Of a stretch of 27,500 nt of DNA, positions 9,740 through 19,565 are shown piece after piece (the stretch's first letter is position 1; every line of letters begins with the position of its first letter). Under the pieces are notes generated by a model. That model ran no database searches, was not told where the DNA came from, and was given only the letters and a program-made list of their open reading frames with translations. This DNA comes from Conus ventricosus. Taxonomy: Eukaryota > Mollusca > Gastropoda > Neogastropoda > Conidae. The position numbers were made by a program, and so were the translations under genes. The stretch covers positions 80,298,326 through 80,325,825 of the forward strand of contig CM031611.1 of assembly GCA_018398815.1 (NCBI GenBank), given 5' to 3'.

Positions 9740-10830
9740 GGAGTATTTAAGTTACGGACCAATATCAAATGTAAAGCAAAGCTACTGGTACCCGATGGCG
9801 TTCCTGAGCAAGCTTTCTTAACATTATGTGCCAATGATTTGTGTGAGGTATTACCATTAATTTACCAAGCTTCACTGGTCCAGGAGTAATATGATGAGTG
9901 GCGAGGATGCGAGCATTGTTCCCTTTTGTAAATTGGGTGACAAAACATGAAGCAGAGAATTATGACCTGTATCTCTTACTCCTTATCAGCTCTAAATTTC
10001 TAGGAAACCAACATTATTTATAGTAGCTTAATGGGACCATTTTGACCAAATATGATTTTTAATAACGCCCAGCATGGTTTTAGACAGCGAAGGAGTTGTG
10101 AGACTCAACTTATAACAACTCTCAATGATTGTTAGTATCTGTCTTAACTACAGACAGCAAATAGTTGCAATTTTATTAGATTTTTCTAAAGCCTTGATAA
10201 GGTTGGCTGACCATGTGGCCTGCTGCTTAAATTTGAACACATTGGCTTTGGCGGTTCTGTGTAAAATGGGCTAGATTATTCCTCGTTGGGAGAACGAGAA
10301 AAGTTGTTGTGGAAGGGTTGTCAATCCCATTGGAAACCAGTCTTGTCCAGGTGTCCACAGAGGAACTGTTCTGGGGCCCTTGTTTTCTTTAATTTATATA
10401 AATGACATATGTAGAAATCTCTCTCCTGGAACTACTGTATAAGGGCCTTTTTGGAGATGACAGTTTGGTATATAGAACAATCAGAAGCAAGGAATGATTA
10501 CACGCATTCTACAGAAGATCTAAACGCATCGTACAAGAGTGGGAAAGAACTTGGAAAATGGAATTTCATCCTCAAAGTTGCCAAGTGTTGCGGGGGGGCG
10601 GGCGCATATGTAACAACGCCTCACTTATTAGATCAGATTATTCTATCCTTATTACTATCTTAAAGAAACTTTTATGCTGCTAAATATTTTGGAGTGATTA
10701 TAGATAGTCGTCTAATGGAAAGTACATTACAATTTAGGTATGTTTAGAAAGCAAATAACATCTTAGCTTTCTTACACAGGTATTTCAATGATGCCCCAAA
10801 AGGTTAAAGACGACTGCTAAAAACTCTGGT
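9740..10830 (+). pseudogene. LINE reverse transcriptase domain remnant
   Basis: Recognisable RT blocks in order are VPDGVPEQAFL (about 9788), HGFRQRRSCETQL (10070-10108), LDFSKA (about 10167-10185, motif A), GTVLGPLFF and IYINDI (10367-10410), FGDDSLVYRTI (10450-10482, motif C), WKMEFHPQ (about 10556) and AKYFGVIIDSRL (about 10679-10714). The catalytic box, normally F/YADD, reads FGDD through a GCN-to-GGA change. Motif A runs into a one-base deletion. In-frame stops include TAG at the end of the HGFRQ block. It cannot encode an active enzyme. Confidence 0.85.
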
Positions 10831-11289
10831 TTGACCCTGTACTGGAATATGGGTTGCTCTGTTTGGGATCCTACATCTAAAGGACTTTGATAACCTTGAA
10901 AAGTTTCAGAAGTGAGCGCACGGTTCGTAACAGCGGTCCCACAATCAGAAGAAAAGGGGAATACTAGGAAGACATGAGGAAATTAGAATGGAAACCCTGA
11001 GACAGAGAGAATAGCTTTTATTAAACTTAACACCTTTTTCAAATGGCAGAGCTAAAGTAATTGATATTTCCAATGGAATCAACTAGGATTGAATAAAAGT
11101 AGCACAGGCAGTGGCGGTCAGTGTTTTATACCATACCTGACATCAACTATTGACTGCCACTTACATTCTTTTTTCCCAGTTATGTACGGCTGTGTGGAAC
11201 TCACTGCCGGGTGCCTTTCAAGATTGCACAATGAAATCTCTTTTAAAAAACAAACTGATTACAAAACAGTTTTGAGATCTGCATATTGA

Positions 11290-11522
11290 TGTTTTTGCTA
11301 TTTTACTTCCCCTGATATTTTACCTGTTAACTGGGCCCTGAATTTGCCATTGCTTTTAACTTCTGTGGATATCGAGTGCGACCCCTTGTTGCAAATTTGC
11401 TCCAGGGGCCACAGTCTGAGTCGCACTATTTTATGTTATTTTATTTTTACTTTTTAACTTGCGCCGCTGGTACCAAATCGTTTTTGAGTGAACCAGTATT
11501 TTAGGAAGAAGAAGAAGAAGAA
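11290..11522 (+). other. LINE 3' UTR with stem-loop and (GAA)6 tail
   Basis: After the last coding motif, a perfect 8-bp inverted repeat is found: AGTGCGAC at 11375-11382 and GTCGCACT at 11420-11427. CCC and GGGG sit at the inner edges. (GAA)6 closes the element at 11505-11522. Stem-loops and short-repeat tails at LINE 3' ends are often what the element's own RT recognises; that role here is inference. Confidence 0.75.
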
Positions 11523-12146
11523 TCATGATTGTGTTCTATCGGGCAAACGTGATTCGTCCATTCTGTTCACTTTTTTATGATTGGTAGTAAGAGATTTTGG
11601 GAGCGTGTTCACAGCATGATGTTTATTCTTTTCCTCAAGAAAAAAAAAAAGGCATATCACGGAGATGAAAACAACGAAAAGAAGAAGAAGGAAAGAAAGA
11701 AAGAAAAGAATGCACTCCCTAGCGTCAGTGTGTGGGTGCATTCTCGCACTGTAAGCAAAATGCTCTCCCACTCCCTACCTTCCCTCACGTGCCTATCTGC
11801 ACGTGGAATACGAGTTGAATGTCCGTCGTTTATTGTCTGTTGACATCTGGTAATATGTCACTGTTAAAAACATACACAAAATAAGTAAAATGGGAATGGG
11901 AAGGGAGAAGGGAGGATGGTAGGATGCAGGGCGCTTGAGAAGAGAGAGAGAGAGAGGGGATGGAACGGTCATCGTCGTTCGGAGCAGAGTATGTGTTTGT
12001 GGCAGACGGATGTGGATGCTTCGGAAAATAAAAAAAAAAAAAAATCCGTCAAGGCTGCAAGGAAAATGAATCCATCAGTGCTCACATTCTAATGTAAACT
12101 GACTGCACATCTGTAAATACCTTCAAACTCCAGAATTTTTTTTTTT
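11523..12146. other. Unassigned DNA downstream of LINE
   Basis: No gene is seen. Contains an A-rich and GAAAGA patch (11638-11712), a short GA run (11940-11957), A16 near 12028-12043 and T12 near 12137-12148. Confidence 0.6.
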
Positions 12147-12652
12147 TTGTCCCAACCTCCGCGCCACCTCAGAGGCTCAAAGGCAGTGCACCCCGCCGCT
12201 TCATTCGGAACCCTCAACAGCCACTGCCCGGTCTGCCCCGCCGCATCAACTGCACCGGCAATCACAGGGAGCAGTCAATGTCAAAGTCAAGAGCAGACAA
12301 CCACCGGAGGAGAGGAGACTCTGCCACTGCTGCCGAGTCACTTCGGTGGTGTTCAGTGGCGCCTGTTCTGATCTAACATACGCAGGACACCACCTCCCCC
12401 CCTCTATGCCCCTTGACGACAATAATTGCTTAGGGGGTTTTTTCGGCGGAGCGGCGTGTTGTGAGCTCCCCCCCCCCCCCCCCCACCCCCCCCCCCGGAG
12501 GGCGCCACCACGTCCGCCCATCAACCGACAGACCCCATGACTCGCCGATACCGGTGACCCTCGACGGAACCGAACCAAGGCCACAGACGTGGACGAGGAC
12601 ACCGAAATTGAGGTCACATGAGAGCTGGCCATGAAGGGCCACTTAATTTGTA
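12147..12652. other. Unassigned GC-rich DNA with C runs
   Basis: GC-rich sequence with C runs at 12470-12484 and 12487-12496. Short open frames on both strands are partly polyproline or polyglycine. No family is recognised. The flank 12535-12630 is non-repetitive but unassigned. Confidence 0.5.
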
Positions 12653-13034
12653 CTTTTTTTTAATGCTGATCGATGAGAATTGGGTGATTAGGAGATGCTA
12701 CGGTTTTCCATTTCGGTCTGAGACTTAAATGACAGGGCTGTACTCTACGCTTCCTTTCATAATATATCGGCGTCAACCAGGCCCGAGGCCGAAGAGATAC
12801 AGGGATCCAGCAGTGTTGCGTAAGGACATTTGTGCAACACTCTTCAGAAACGCACCCATTAAGTGGATGAAACTCGTGTTTGGGTTTTGGTCCACAGTCT
12901 TCCCAACTGGTCCGCAGCAAAATCAGCTCTGGGTAGGAGCCCGGTCGGGGCAGAAAAACCAACAGACGCTGATGGGATTCGAACCTCGACCTCACAGCCG
13001 GAGTCCGCGACGGTAACTACTTAGCCAGGCGGCC
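12653..13034 (-). mobile_element. tRNA-derived SINE, minus strand
   Basis: On the minus strand the head reads GGCCGCCTGGCTAAGTAG. A box A-like TGGCTAAGTAG maps to 13027-13017 and a near-perfect box B GGTTCGAATCC to 12985-12975, spaced as in tRNA genes and RNA polymerase III promoters. A tRNA-unrelated body of about 300 bp follows, ending in a short A run (12661-12653 as T on plus). The head does not continue into a closed tRNA acceptor stem, so it is a SINE, not a tRNA gene. I do not assign a SINE family or conserved central domain. Confidence 0.8.
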
Positions 13035-13680
13035 TGGTTTCAAACTCCAAACATGAAATCACTATTGCATGATTATAACAATGTCTGGTTTCCGTCAGTG
13101 TGTTAATGACCCCAACTTTTATCCATTATTGATGTTTTTCTCCTTATTTAAAGTTCGCCAAAACTGGTCTTAAAAAAACAACACTGCATCACCACACAGT
13201 GTGTGGGTACAGGGCGATTGCAACATTTTTCATAAATTTTTCGGGTTTTCCATAAAATTTGATTAAAGTTTGTAATCAGCTTTGAAAGGCATCCTTCACA
13301 GGAAAAAAAATCTCAAATATATCTAGTGTTGGTTTGTACGCGAACTTTCCTAGTAACGGAATTTATGTCATGGTAATTAAACTCTCGAAAGGGCTTTTTG
13401 AGACTTATTTCTCTGCACCGTCTCTGTCTAGTTCATCTGCAATATATTTCTAGCCAATAACGTGTTGGGGGCCTAGCAAAAACTTATTCCCACTCCCATG
13501 TAACATATTTAGTTAAAAAAAAAAAAAAACTCTTCTCACATGGAAACCACGGAAACCCCATTTTTAAAGCTACTTTGTCCCGATTTAGAGTCTACGCAAA
13601 GTAGAACGTTAAAAGTTGCAGTGGCGTGGTTACATATAAAAGTTAATGTTAAAAAACGGCATTAGTTCTTCCGTATATAA
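13035..13680. other. Unassigned AT-rich DNA
   Basis: No gene, element or notable repeat is seen apart from an A run near 13516-13530. Confidence 0.65.
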
Positions 13681-13683
13681 AGG

Positions 13684-13709
13684 ACCCCCCCCCCCCCCCC
13701 CCCCCCCCC
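13684..13709 (+). repeat. Poly(C) run of about 26 bases
   Basis: Pure C run. Proline frames across it are artefacts. Confidence 0.9.
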
Positions 13710-13931
13710 GTCACCCACCCAGGCTACATGAAGATGCATTGAACTACCTTTCTAAATACGATCGAAAACATAAGCTGACATCACCTGCGTGTAAACATCA
13801 GTGGTTCGACATTACTGGGACTGATCTCCCGACCCATGAAACTTAATTACTGCTTCAGAGACTGTTCAAACTTTGACTGTTTATCATCCCTGGATCCACG
13901 AAGCTTTACATCATTTTCGCGCGTATATATG

Positions 13932-13935
<4 letters not shown>

Positions 13936-13988
<53 letters not shown>

Positions 13989-14004
13989 CACACTAACACT
14001 ACAC

Positions 14005-14050
<46 letters not shown>
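13936..14050 (+). repeat. (CA)n arrays
   Basis: Two long CA tracts (13936-13985 and about 14009-14050) are separated by GACACACTAACACTACACTAA-like interruptions. Confidence 0.95.
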
Positions 14051-14052
<2 letters not shown>

Positions 14053-14261
14053 TCATACACACACCACATACATACACACATCGGGGGTGGGGTGGGGGTA
14101 AGCGAGTGAGAATAATAATTATGATTTATGACTTGTTTTCATGTGTGGATGACTTTATATCTGGCTCCTTTCTTGTCATTAAAGTCCCCTGATGAAGACC
14201 CTGGGAATATCTGATGAGTTTGTTGTTTTTATTCTCGTGTGTGTGTGTTTTTTTTTTTACA

Positions 14262-14262
<1 letters not shown>

Positions 14263-14319
<57 letters not shown>

Positions 14320-14450
14320 GTATATATTGCATATGTGTGTACGTGTGTGTGTGTGTGTGTGTGTTGTGTGTGTGTGTGTTGTTGTGTGTGTGTGTTGTGC
14401 GCACGCGCGCGCGTGTGCGTGCGTGTATGTGTGTCTGTGTTCGTGTGAGT
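14263..14450 (+). repeat. (CT)n followed by (TG)n
   Basis: A CT tract (14263-14318) passes through TATGTATATATTGCATATG into interrupted TG repeats with a GCGCGCGCG core near 14404-14412. The 60-100 codon frames across it are repeat translations. Confidence 0.95.
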
Positions 14451-14695
14451 CAAGCCTGAGATGCACTGTTTGATGGGTTGGCGTGCTGAACTCTCTTCTG
14501 AGCTAGGAATTGAAGCAGTTATTTGTTGGCCTTCCTTTATTATTATTATTATTACTATTATTATTACTATTACTGGGTTTTCTTTCGGTCCGATCTGTCT
14601 CTCAGTTTTGTTATCCATGTATCAGTGTATGCAAAGCTAGCAAACGCACTCGCACGCTCGTAATTATGCAAACGCACGCTCTCACTTACACGCAG
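14451..14695. other. Short non-repetitive spacer
   Basis: Includes an ATT/ACT trinucleotide run (14538-14574). No gene is recognised. Confidence 0.65.
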
Positions 14696-14697
14696 CA

Positions 14698-14700
14698 TAT

Positions 14701-14768
<68 letters not shown>

Positions 14769-14824
14769 ACACACACCAGCACATATTCATACCACACTCT
14801 TACCGATTAGGTCTCACGTACACG

Positions 14825-14884
<60 letters not shown>

Positions 14885-14894
14885 CACCTAACAC

Positions 14895-14926
<32 letters not shown>

Positions 14927-14927
14927 C

Positions 14928-14992
<65 letters not shown>

Positions 14993-15125
14993 GCACGCAC
15001 ACGCACGCACGCACGCACCACGCACACCCACACACCACACACACGTACACACACCAACACATATACATACCACACTCTTACCGACTAGGTCTCACGTACA
15101 CCCACACACACACCACACACACACC
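14698..15125 (+). repeat. Compound (CA)n array with internal duplication
   Basis: Long CA tracts alternate with short unique blocks. A block of about 65 bp containing ACTCTTACCGATTAGGTCTC (14766-14830) recurs as ACTCTTACCGACTAGGTCTC at 15044-15108, an offset of about 278 bp. A (GC)n core lies at 14979-14993. The 192-codon Thr/His frame is a translation of this array. Confidence 0.93.
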
Positions 15126-15340
15126 GAGACAGTGCCTTCGATGGACTGTCAATCTGTTCAGCAGGAAAGACAGGTGTCCGTCTCATTGGTCTTTGTGTTT
15201 CGCATTCTGGGCACCAATATTCGGAACGGAAGAGGGGAGAATGAGGAAGGAATCGACTGCATTGGTGGGAACGCCAAGAAATGGCCGCAATCACACGGAT
15301 GGTTAAGATTTCTATTCCAAAGGGGAATGAAACGAGAGAG
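15126..15340. other. Unique spacer, weak minus-strand exon possibility
   Basis: On the minus strand the frame reads EYWCPECETQRPMRRTPVF near 15230-15170, with a CxxC pair. A pyrimidine-rich stretch precedes GCCCAG near 15211-15206. No family is recognised and the ends run into CA/TG arrays, so I do not call a gene. Confidence 0.4.
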
Positions 15341-15349
15341 ACAGAGAGA

Positions 15350-15429
15350 ATGTGTGTGTGTGTGTGTTTTGTGTGTGTGTGTGTGTGTGTGTGTGGTTGT
15401 GTGTGTGGTGCGTGCGTGCGTGCGTGCTG

Positions 15430-15518
<89 letters not shown>
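15350..15518 (+). repeat. (TG)n followed by (GA)n
   Basis: Interrupted TG repeats with GTGCGTGCGTGC units run to about 15462, then switch directly to GA repeats to about 15518. Confidence 0.95.
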
Positions 15519-16300
15519 GGCGTGCGTGCGTTGGGGTGTTTACGAACAAGTAGCCGGGATAGTCTAGAAAGGGGATCCTTTCGTTTTCATTCTTCACATT
15601 CAAAGTAAACCATTTGGATATCCCAGTTCATTCAATCAACAGCGACTCGCCTCAACCACTACCACCACCACCACCCCACCCCCGTTCAAACATGCACGTG
15701 GTGAACAGTTCTTCGCGCCTCTTCACCCCCCCCCCCCCCACCCCCATCTGTTCAAATGTTGTGGCACTCACTAACTGGTTCAGCCGGCACTAACTGAACT
15801 TAGGCACTAAGTCAATGTTGGACCTGCTTGCAACGAATTAAAAAAAGAAATTACAATCGCCTGATTTATTTACGTGTAATATGTGATTTTTGTTTGAAAT
15901 GAAACGAAGACATCTGAGCAGTATTTAAAAAAAAAATATCAGTCGAGTGCGCCCTTGCACATTGCTAGAACAACGACAGATTCCTATTATTTTCAACTGC
16001 CTTGTCAGTTTCATTCTGCTGAGCACGGAAATCATGGAGAAATTTCATCTGCCTTCATATTCCCGAGCGTTATTTTGCTGCGTGCACTTTGGAAAACAAA
16101 ACAAAACAAAAAAAACCGAGTGAATCGTCAAGGCCAAGGTCGCCAGGGAGTAGCTATTATTTTGATTTCTTCCTGTCTGGGATCCTCTTAGCGTTGCCAC
16201 GTGTCTCTCAATATTCTCACCATCTTCCTCTTCTCAAACCCCTCGTCCGTCCCTCCCAGCCCGAAAATAACAAACAAACAAAAGCCCCCAACCAAACAAA
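15519..16300. other. Unassigned DNA
   Basis: No gene is recognised. Contains CCA/CAC units (15660-15680), a C run (about 15727-15739) and an AAAAC-type run (16094-16116). The frame 15955-16191 has no recognisable motif. Confidence 0.6.
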
Positions 16301-16406
16301 ACACACACACACACACACCACACACACACAAACAACGGGCACACTTGAACTGCTTGTCAGTCAGGACAGGAAACGAGAACTGTTATGTTAGAATGAGAAC
16401 AGGACT

Positions 16407-16407
<1 letters not shown>

Positions 16408-16441
<34 letters not shown>

Positions 16442-16449
16442 AGAGAGAG

Positions 16450-16490
<41 letters not shown>
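16408..16490 (+). repeat. (TG)n followed by (GA)n
   Basis: TG repeats (16408-16440) switch to GA repeats (16441-16487). This is the same order as at 15350-15518 and in both copies of the duplication at 17049-21850. Confidence 0.95.
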
Positions 16491-16491
<1 letters not shown>

Positions 16492-16632
16492 AGTGAGGCG
16501 TATGTGTGTGTGAGACCGATGCCCGCAGGGTTCCACCGTGTTTCCCTTCCATGGTCTCCAAGACAAATACCCCCCCCCCCCCCTCTCTCTCTCTCTTTCT
16601 GCTTCCGTGGCTGAAACGTACTGCGGTGACTG

Positions 16633-18020
16633 GGAGGGGGGGGGGGGGGGGGGGGGGGGAGGGGAGGAGGGGGGGGGGGCTGGCTGCCTTTGACAGGGAT
16701 GCCGTCTGTGCATGACACGGTTCCTGTTGTTGGTCAGGCTGTGCCTGAAAAAGATGGAGGATGTGGGTTAGGGTGTGGGGGGAGTAGATGTGAGGACAGA
16801 ACAGAGAGTAGGACGGATGTGGGCTGGTGGTGGTGGTGGTGGTGGTAGGGAGGGGGGTGGATGGATGGATGGGGCTGGGAAAGGTCAAAGGGATAGGAAA
16901 ATGGGGTGGGTGGGGTGGGGAGTGGGGACTGAAACGAGTGATGGACTTGGAAAGAGGGTTCAGACCGAGGGGGGGGGTGGAGGTGGGAGTGGGGGATGGG
17001 GGAGGGGTGGTGGTGGAACCGATAAAGCCAGTAATGGGGGGGGGGGGAGGGAAAGCGCGTGGGGGGGGGGGGGGGCTTGGAATTGGAACTGGGACAGGTA
17101 AAAAGGGGATGAGGCCGAAAAAGAGTTGAAAACTGGGAAAAAGGTGTAAGGTAAAGTAACGTTGCTTTAACCAGCCGACCGCAAAGGGCCACATCAGGGC
17201 TGTCACCAGGGGAAGGGGGGAAGGTCGGGGATGGGGGATAAGTAGCAGAAAGCTGGAGGCTGGGGGCGGGGCGAGGAGGAGGGGGGGGGGGGGGGGGGGA
17301 GAAAGGGGGAGCCAGGAAAGGAAAAGGGACGGAACGGTTATGACGATGGGGGTCATAAAGAGAGTTCAGACAGGAATGAAGGACATTGGGGGCCAGGAAA
17401 AGAGAAACAGTGCCATGAAGGGAGGATGAGGATGGAGGACGGGGGGGGGGGGGGGGGGGCGGGGGAGGGGTTGGGGGGGGGGGGGGCAGGTTAGAGGCGG
17501 TGACGAAGGTAAGTAGGGCTGGAAAGAGAGGATCGGGGGCGGGGGGAGGGGTTGGGGGGGGACGCGGTAGGGCCAGAAAAGAGGGGGTGGGGGTGGGGGT
17601 GGGCTACGGGAGGAGGTAGGGATAAGGGGGGAGGAATATGCAGGGAAGAGGGGAGGGGGATGGAGGGGGGGGGGGCGGGCGAGGGCCAGGAAAGAGGGGA
17701 GAGGGGTGGGGGGGGGGGGAGACCAGGAAAGGAGGGTAGGGCGAGAAGAGGGGTCAGACATGAAAGGGAGGATAGTCGAAAAAAAGGAGTGTGGTGGAGG
17801 TGAGAGAGTGAGAGAGACTGGAGGGGGGGGGGGAGGAAGAGGGGGGGATGTGGGGGAGGGAGGGGTGAGATCGGAAAGAGTGGGTCGGCGGAGAATCAGC
17901 AGATAGGGGGTAGGGATGGGAAAATAAGGAGGTGTGGGGGGGAGGAGAAGGAACAGGAGGGGCGAGAATTGGGAGGGAAGTGGGGGGGTGGGAGGAGGAG
18001 AGGGCGTGAGCCAAGATTGG
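16633..18020 (+). repeat. G-rich domain with many G runs
   Basis: About 1.4 kb is strongly G over C on the plus strand. It has many G runs of 8-25 bases separated by short GA, TGG or GGAT spacers. Degenerate units with CCAGGAAAG recur at about 17313, 17393, 17685 and 17723. The run density would allow G-quadruplex folding on the plus strand. The 322- and 269-codon minus-strand frames are Pro-rich shadows and not genes. Confidence 0.85.
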
Positions 18021-18715
18021 AGTGGAATCGAAGAGGGAGTATGATGCTGCTGTGTCAGGATTTCTTCATTTTGGTGCAAGGTGTGTGTGTGTGGGTGTGT
18101 GTGTGTGGTGTGTGTGTGTGTGAGATGTGTGGTGTGGTGTGTGTGTGTGTGTGTGTGTGTGAACGCGTGTGACACTCACAAATATTTTCGAAATAATCGA
18201 CACAAAAAGTCCAGTTCTAAAGCACCAGTTCAATGCCTTCCCCTATCTCCCAGCGGCTCCCCCTCCCCTCCCCTTGCCCTCCATCCCACTCCCCATTAAC
18301 ATTCAAGTGATGGAAGCATCCCCGCCCACAGTAGCTTCCCTCCCCTCCTCCTCTCCTTCCTCCCCCCATCCCCCCCCACCCCCCCACCCACCCACTGCAT
18401 CTCTTTTTTTTCCCGTTTTGCAAACAAACGAGAGGAAACGCACGGAAATGTAGAAGCCACTTGAACGTATGACAAGGAAGAGAACAAGAGCGGAGAGAAT
18501 GAGGCGAATTCTTCTCCGCGATGGCCTGAAGAGGGTTAGGGAAGGGGATGTGGGGGTGGGAGAAAAGGTCAGTTGGGGGGGGGGGGGGGGGGGGAGGACA
18601 AAAGAGGTCCACGTGAACACTGTTCCAAGTGTCTTCCTTTTATTGATTCCCATGCACGAAGGAAGCGAGGTGTAAAAATGGACGTTTCTCACGATGGTCT
18701 TCCCGTGTTCCTCTC

Positions 18716-18756
<41 letters not shown>

Positions 18757-18826
18757 TCTCTCTCCCGTCCATGCGTGTGCGCGCGCGTGTGTGTATGTTA
18801 AGTCTGTGTGCGTGCATGCGTGTGTG

Positions 18827-18886
<60 letters not shown>

Positions 18887-19076
18887 TGTCTTTGAGGGAG
18901 AGAGAGAGAGAGAGAGAGACGAGAGGAGAGAGAAGGAGAGAGAGAGAGAAAGAGAGAGAGAGAGTCAAAGAGAAGAGAGAGAGAAAGTCAAAGAGAGAGA
19001 GAGAGAGAGAGAGTCCCCAAAAAGGGGAGAGAGAGAGAGAGAGAGAGAGGAGGGGGAGGAAGGGAGTAAGAGAGAG
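17049..19076 (+). repeat. Tandem segmental duplication, copy 1
   Basis: This 2.0-kb block matches 19077-21850 in the same order. Shared anchors include the CTTGGAATTGGAA block (17077 versus 19116), the GTAACGTTGC...CCGACCG block (17157 versus 19203), ACGATGGGGGTCATAAA (17343 versus 19388), GTTAGAGGCG (17490 versus 20201), AAATATTTTCG (18180 versus 20911), GGAAACGCACGGAAATGTAG (18434 versus 21165), and a CT-TG-GA microsatellite module at the end. Ends are approximate because both lie in low-complexity DNA. Confidence 0.88.
18717..19075 (+). repeat. Microsatellite module (GTCT)n-(CT)n-(TG)n-(GA)n, copy 1
   Basis: GTCT units (18717-18738), CT repeats (to 18764), a conserved TG/GC bridge containing GTGCGTGCATGCGTG, TG repeats (about 18829-18884), the spacer AGTGTCTTTGAGG, then GA repeats with GTCAAAG interruptions. 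Confidence 0.93.
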
Positions 19077-19565
19077 GAAAGTAAAGCGCGGGCGGGGGGG
19101 GGGGGGGGGGCTTGGGCTTGGAATTGGAAATGGGCCCAAGCTAAAAAAAGGGATGGAGGCCGCAACACGAGTGAAAACTTGGGAAAAAAGGTGATAAGGT
19201 AAGTAACGTTGCTTTACCGCCGACCGCCAAGGGCCACATCAGGGAGTCACCAGGGAAGGGGGGGAAGGCTCGGGGATGGGGGATACAGTAGCGAAAGCTG
19301 AAGGCTGGGGCGGGGCGAGGAGGAGGGGGGGGGGGGGGAGAAAGGGGGGGTATGCCAGGAGCAAAGGAAAAGGGACGGACGGTTATGACGATGGGGGTCA
19401 TAAACGGAGTTTTTTTCCAGACAGGAATGAAGGTCATTGGGGGCCAGGAAAAGAGAAACAGTGCCATGAAGGTGGATGAGGCTGGAGGGACGGGGGGGGG
19501 GGGGGGGGGGGGGGAGGCGGCGAAGGGGTTTGGGGGGTGGGGGGGGGGGTCGGACACGGGGTTAG

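Larger units (their letters stand above)
8450..11522 (+). mobile_element. CR1/Jockey-type non-LTR retrotransposon, degenerate
   Basis: A plus-strand LINE remnant of about 3.1 kb. In order it contains an AP-endonuclease-like domain, a linker, a reverse transcriptase, a C-terminal region ending in VWNSLPG, a 3' UTR with a stem-loop, and a (GAA)6 tail at 11505-11522. Many stops and frameshifts make it non-autonomous. The 5' end is not defined. Motif style (SG.P.GTVLGP, YINDI, F.DDS.VY.TI, WKMEFHP.KC) fits the CR1/Jockey group; the exact clade is inference. I saw no clear target-site duplication. Confidence 0.85.

Noticed and set aside
12960..13034. Functional tRNA gene
   Set aside because: Box A and B are present but no closed acceptor stem or anticodon arm can be drawn; a SINE explains it better.
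14510..15088. 192-codon Thr/His-rich protein
   Set aside because: Direct translation of (CA)n; not a histidine-rich or antifreeze-type gene.
15085..15603. Minus-strand frame with WCPECE, possible zinc-binding exon
   Set aside because: A single CxxC pair, both ends in microsatellites, no second metal-binding pair and no family match.
16388..17356. 322-codon minus-strand open frame
   Set aside because: It is proline-, serine- and threonine-rich translation of G runs and TG/GA repeats, with no domain and shadow frames on the other strand.
17366..18175. 269-codon proline-rich minus-strand frame
   Set aside because: Caused by G runs on the plus strand; no periodic protein motif or start context.
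18469..18560. Small basic peptide starting MTRKRTRAERMRR, with a counterpart MTKEEKRAERMRR in copy 2
   Set aside because: The frame shifts between the two copies and is not conserved beyond about 13 residues, so coding is unlikely.
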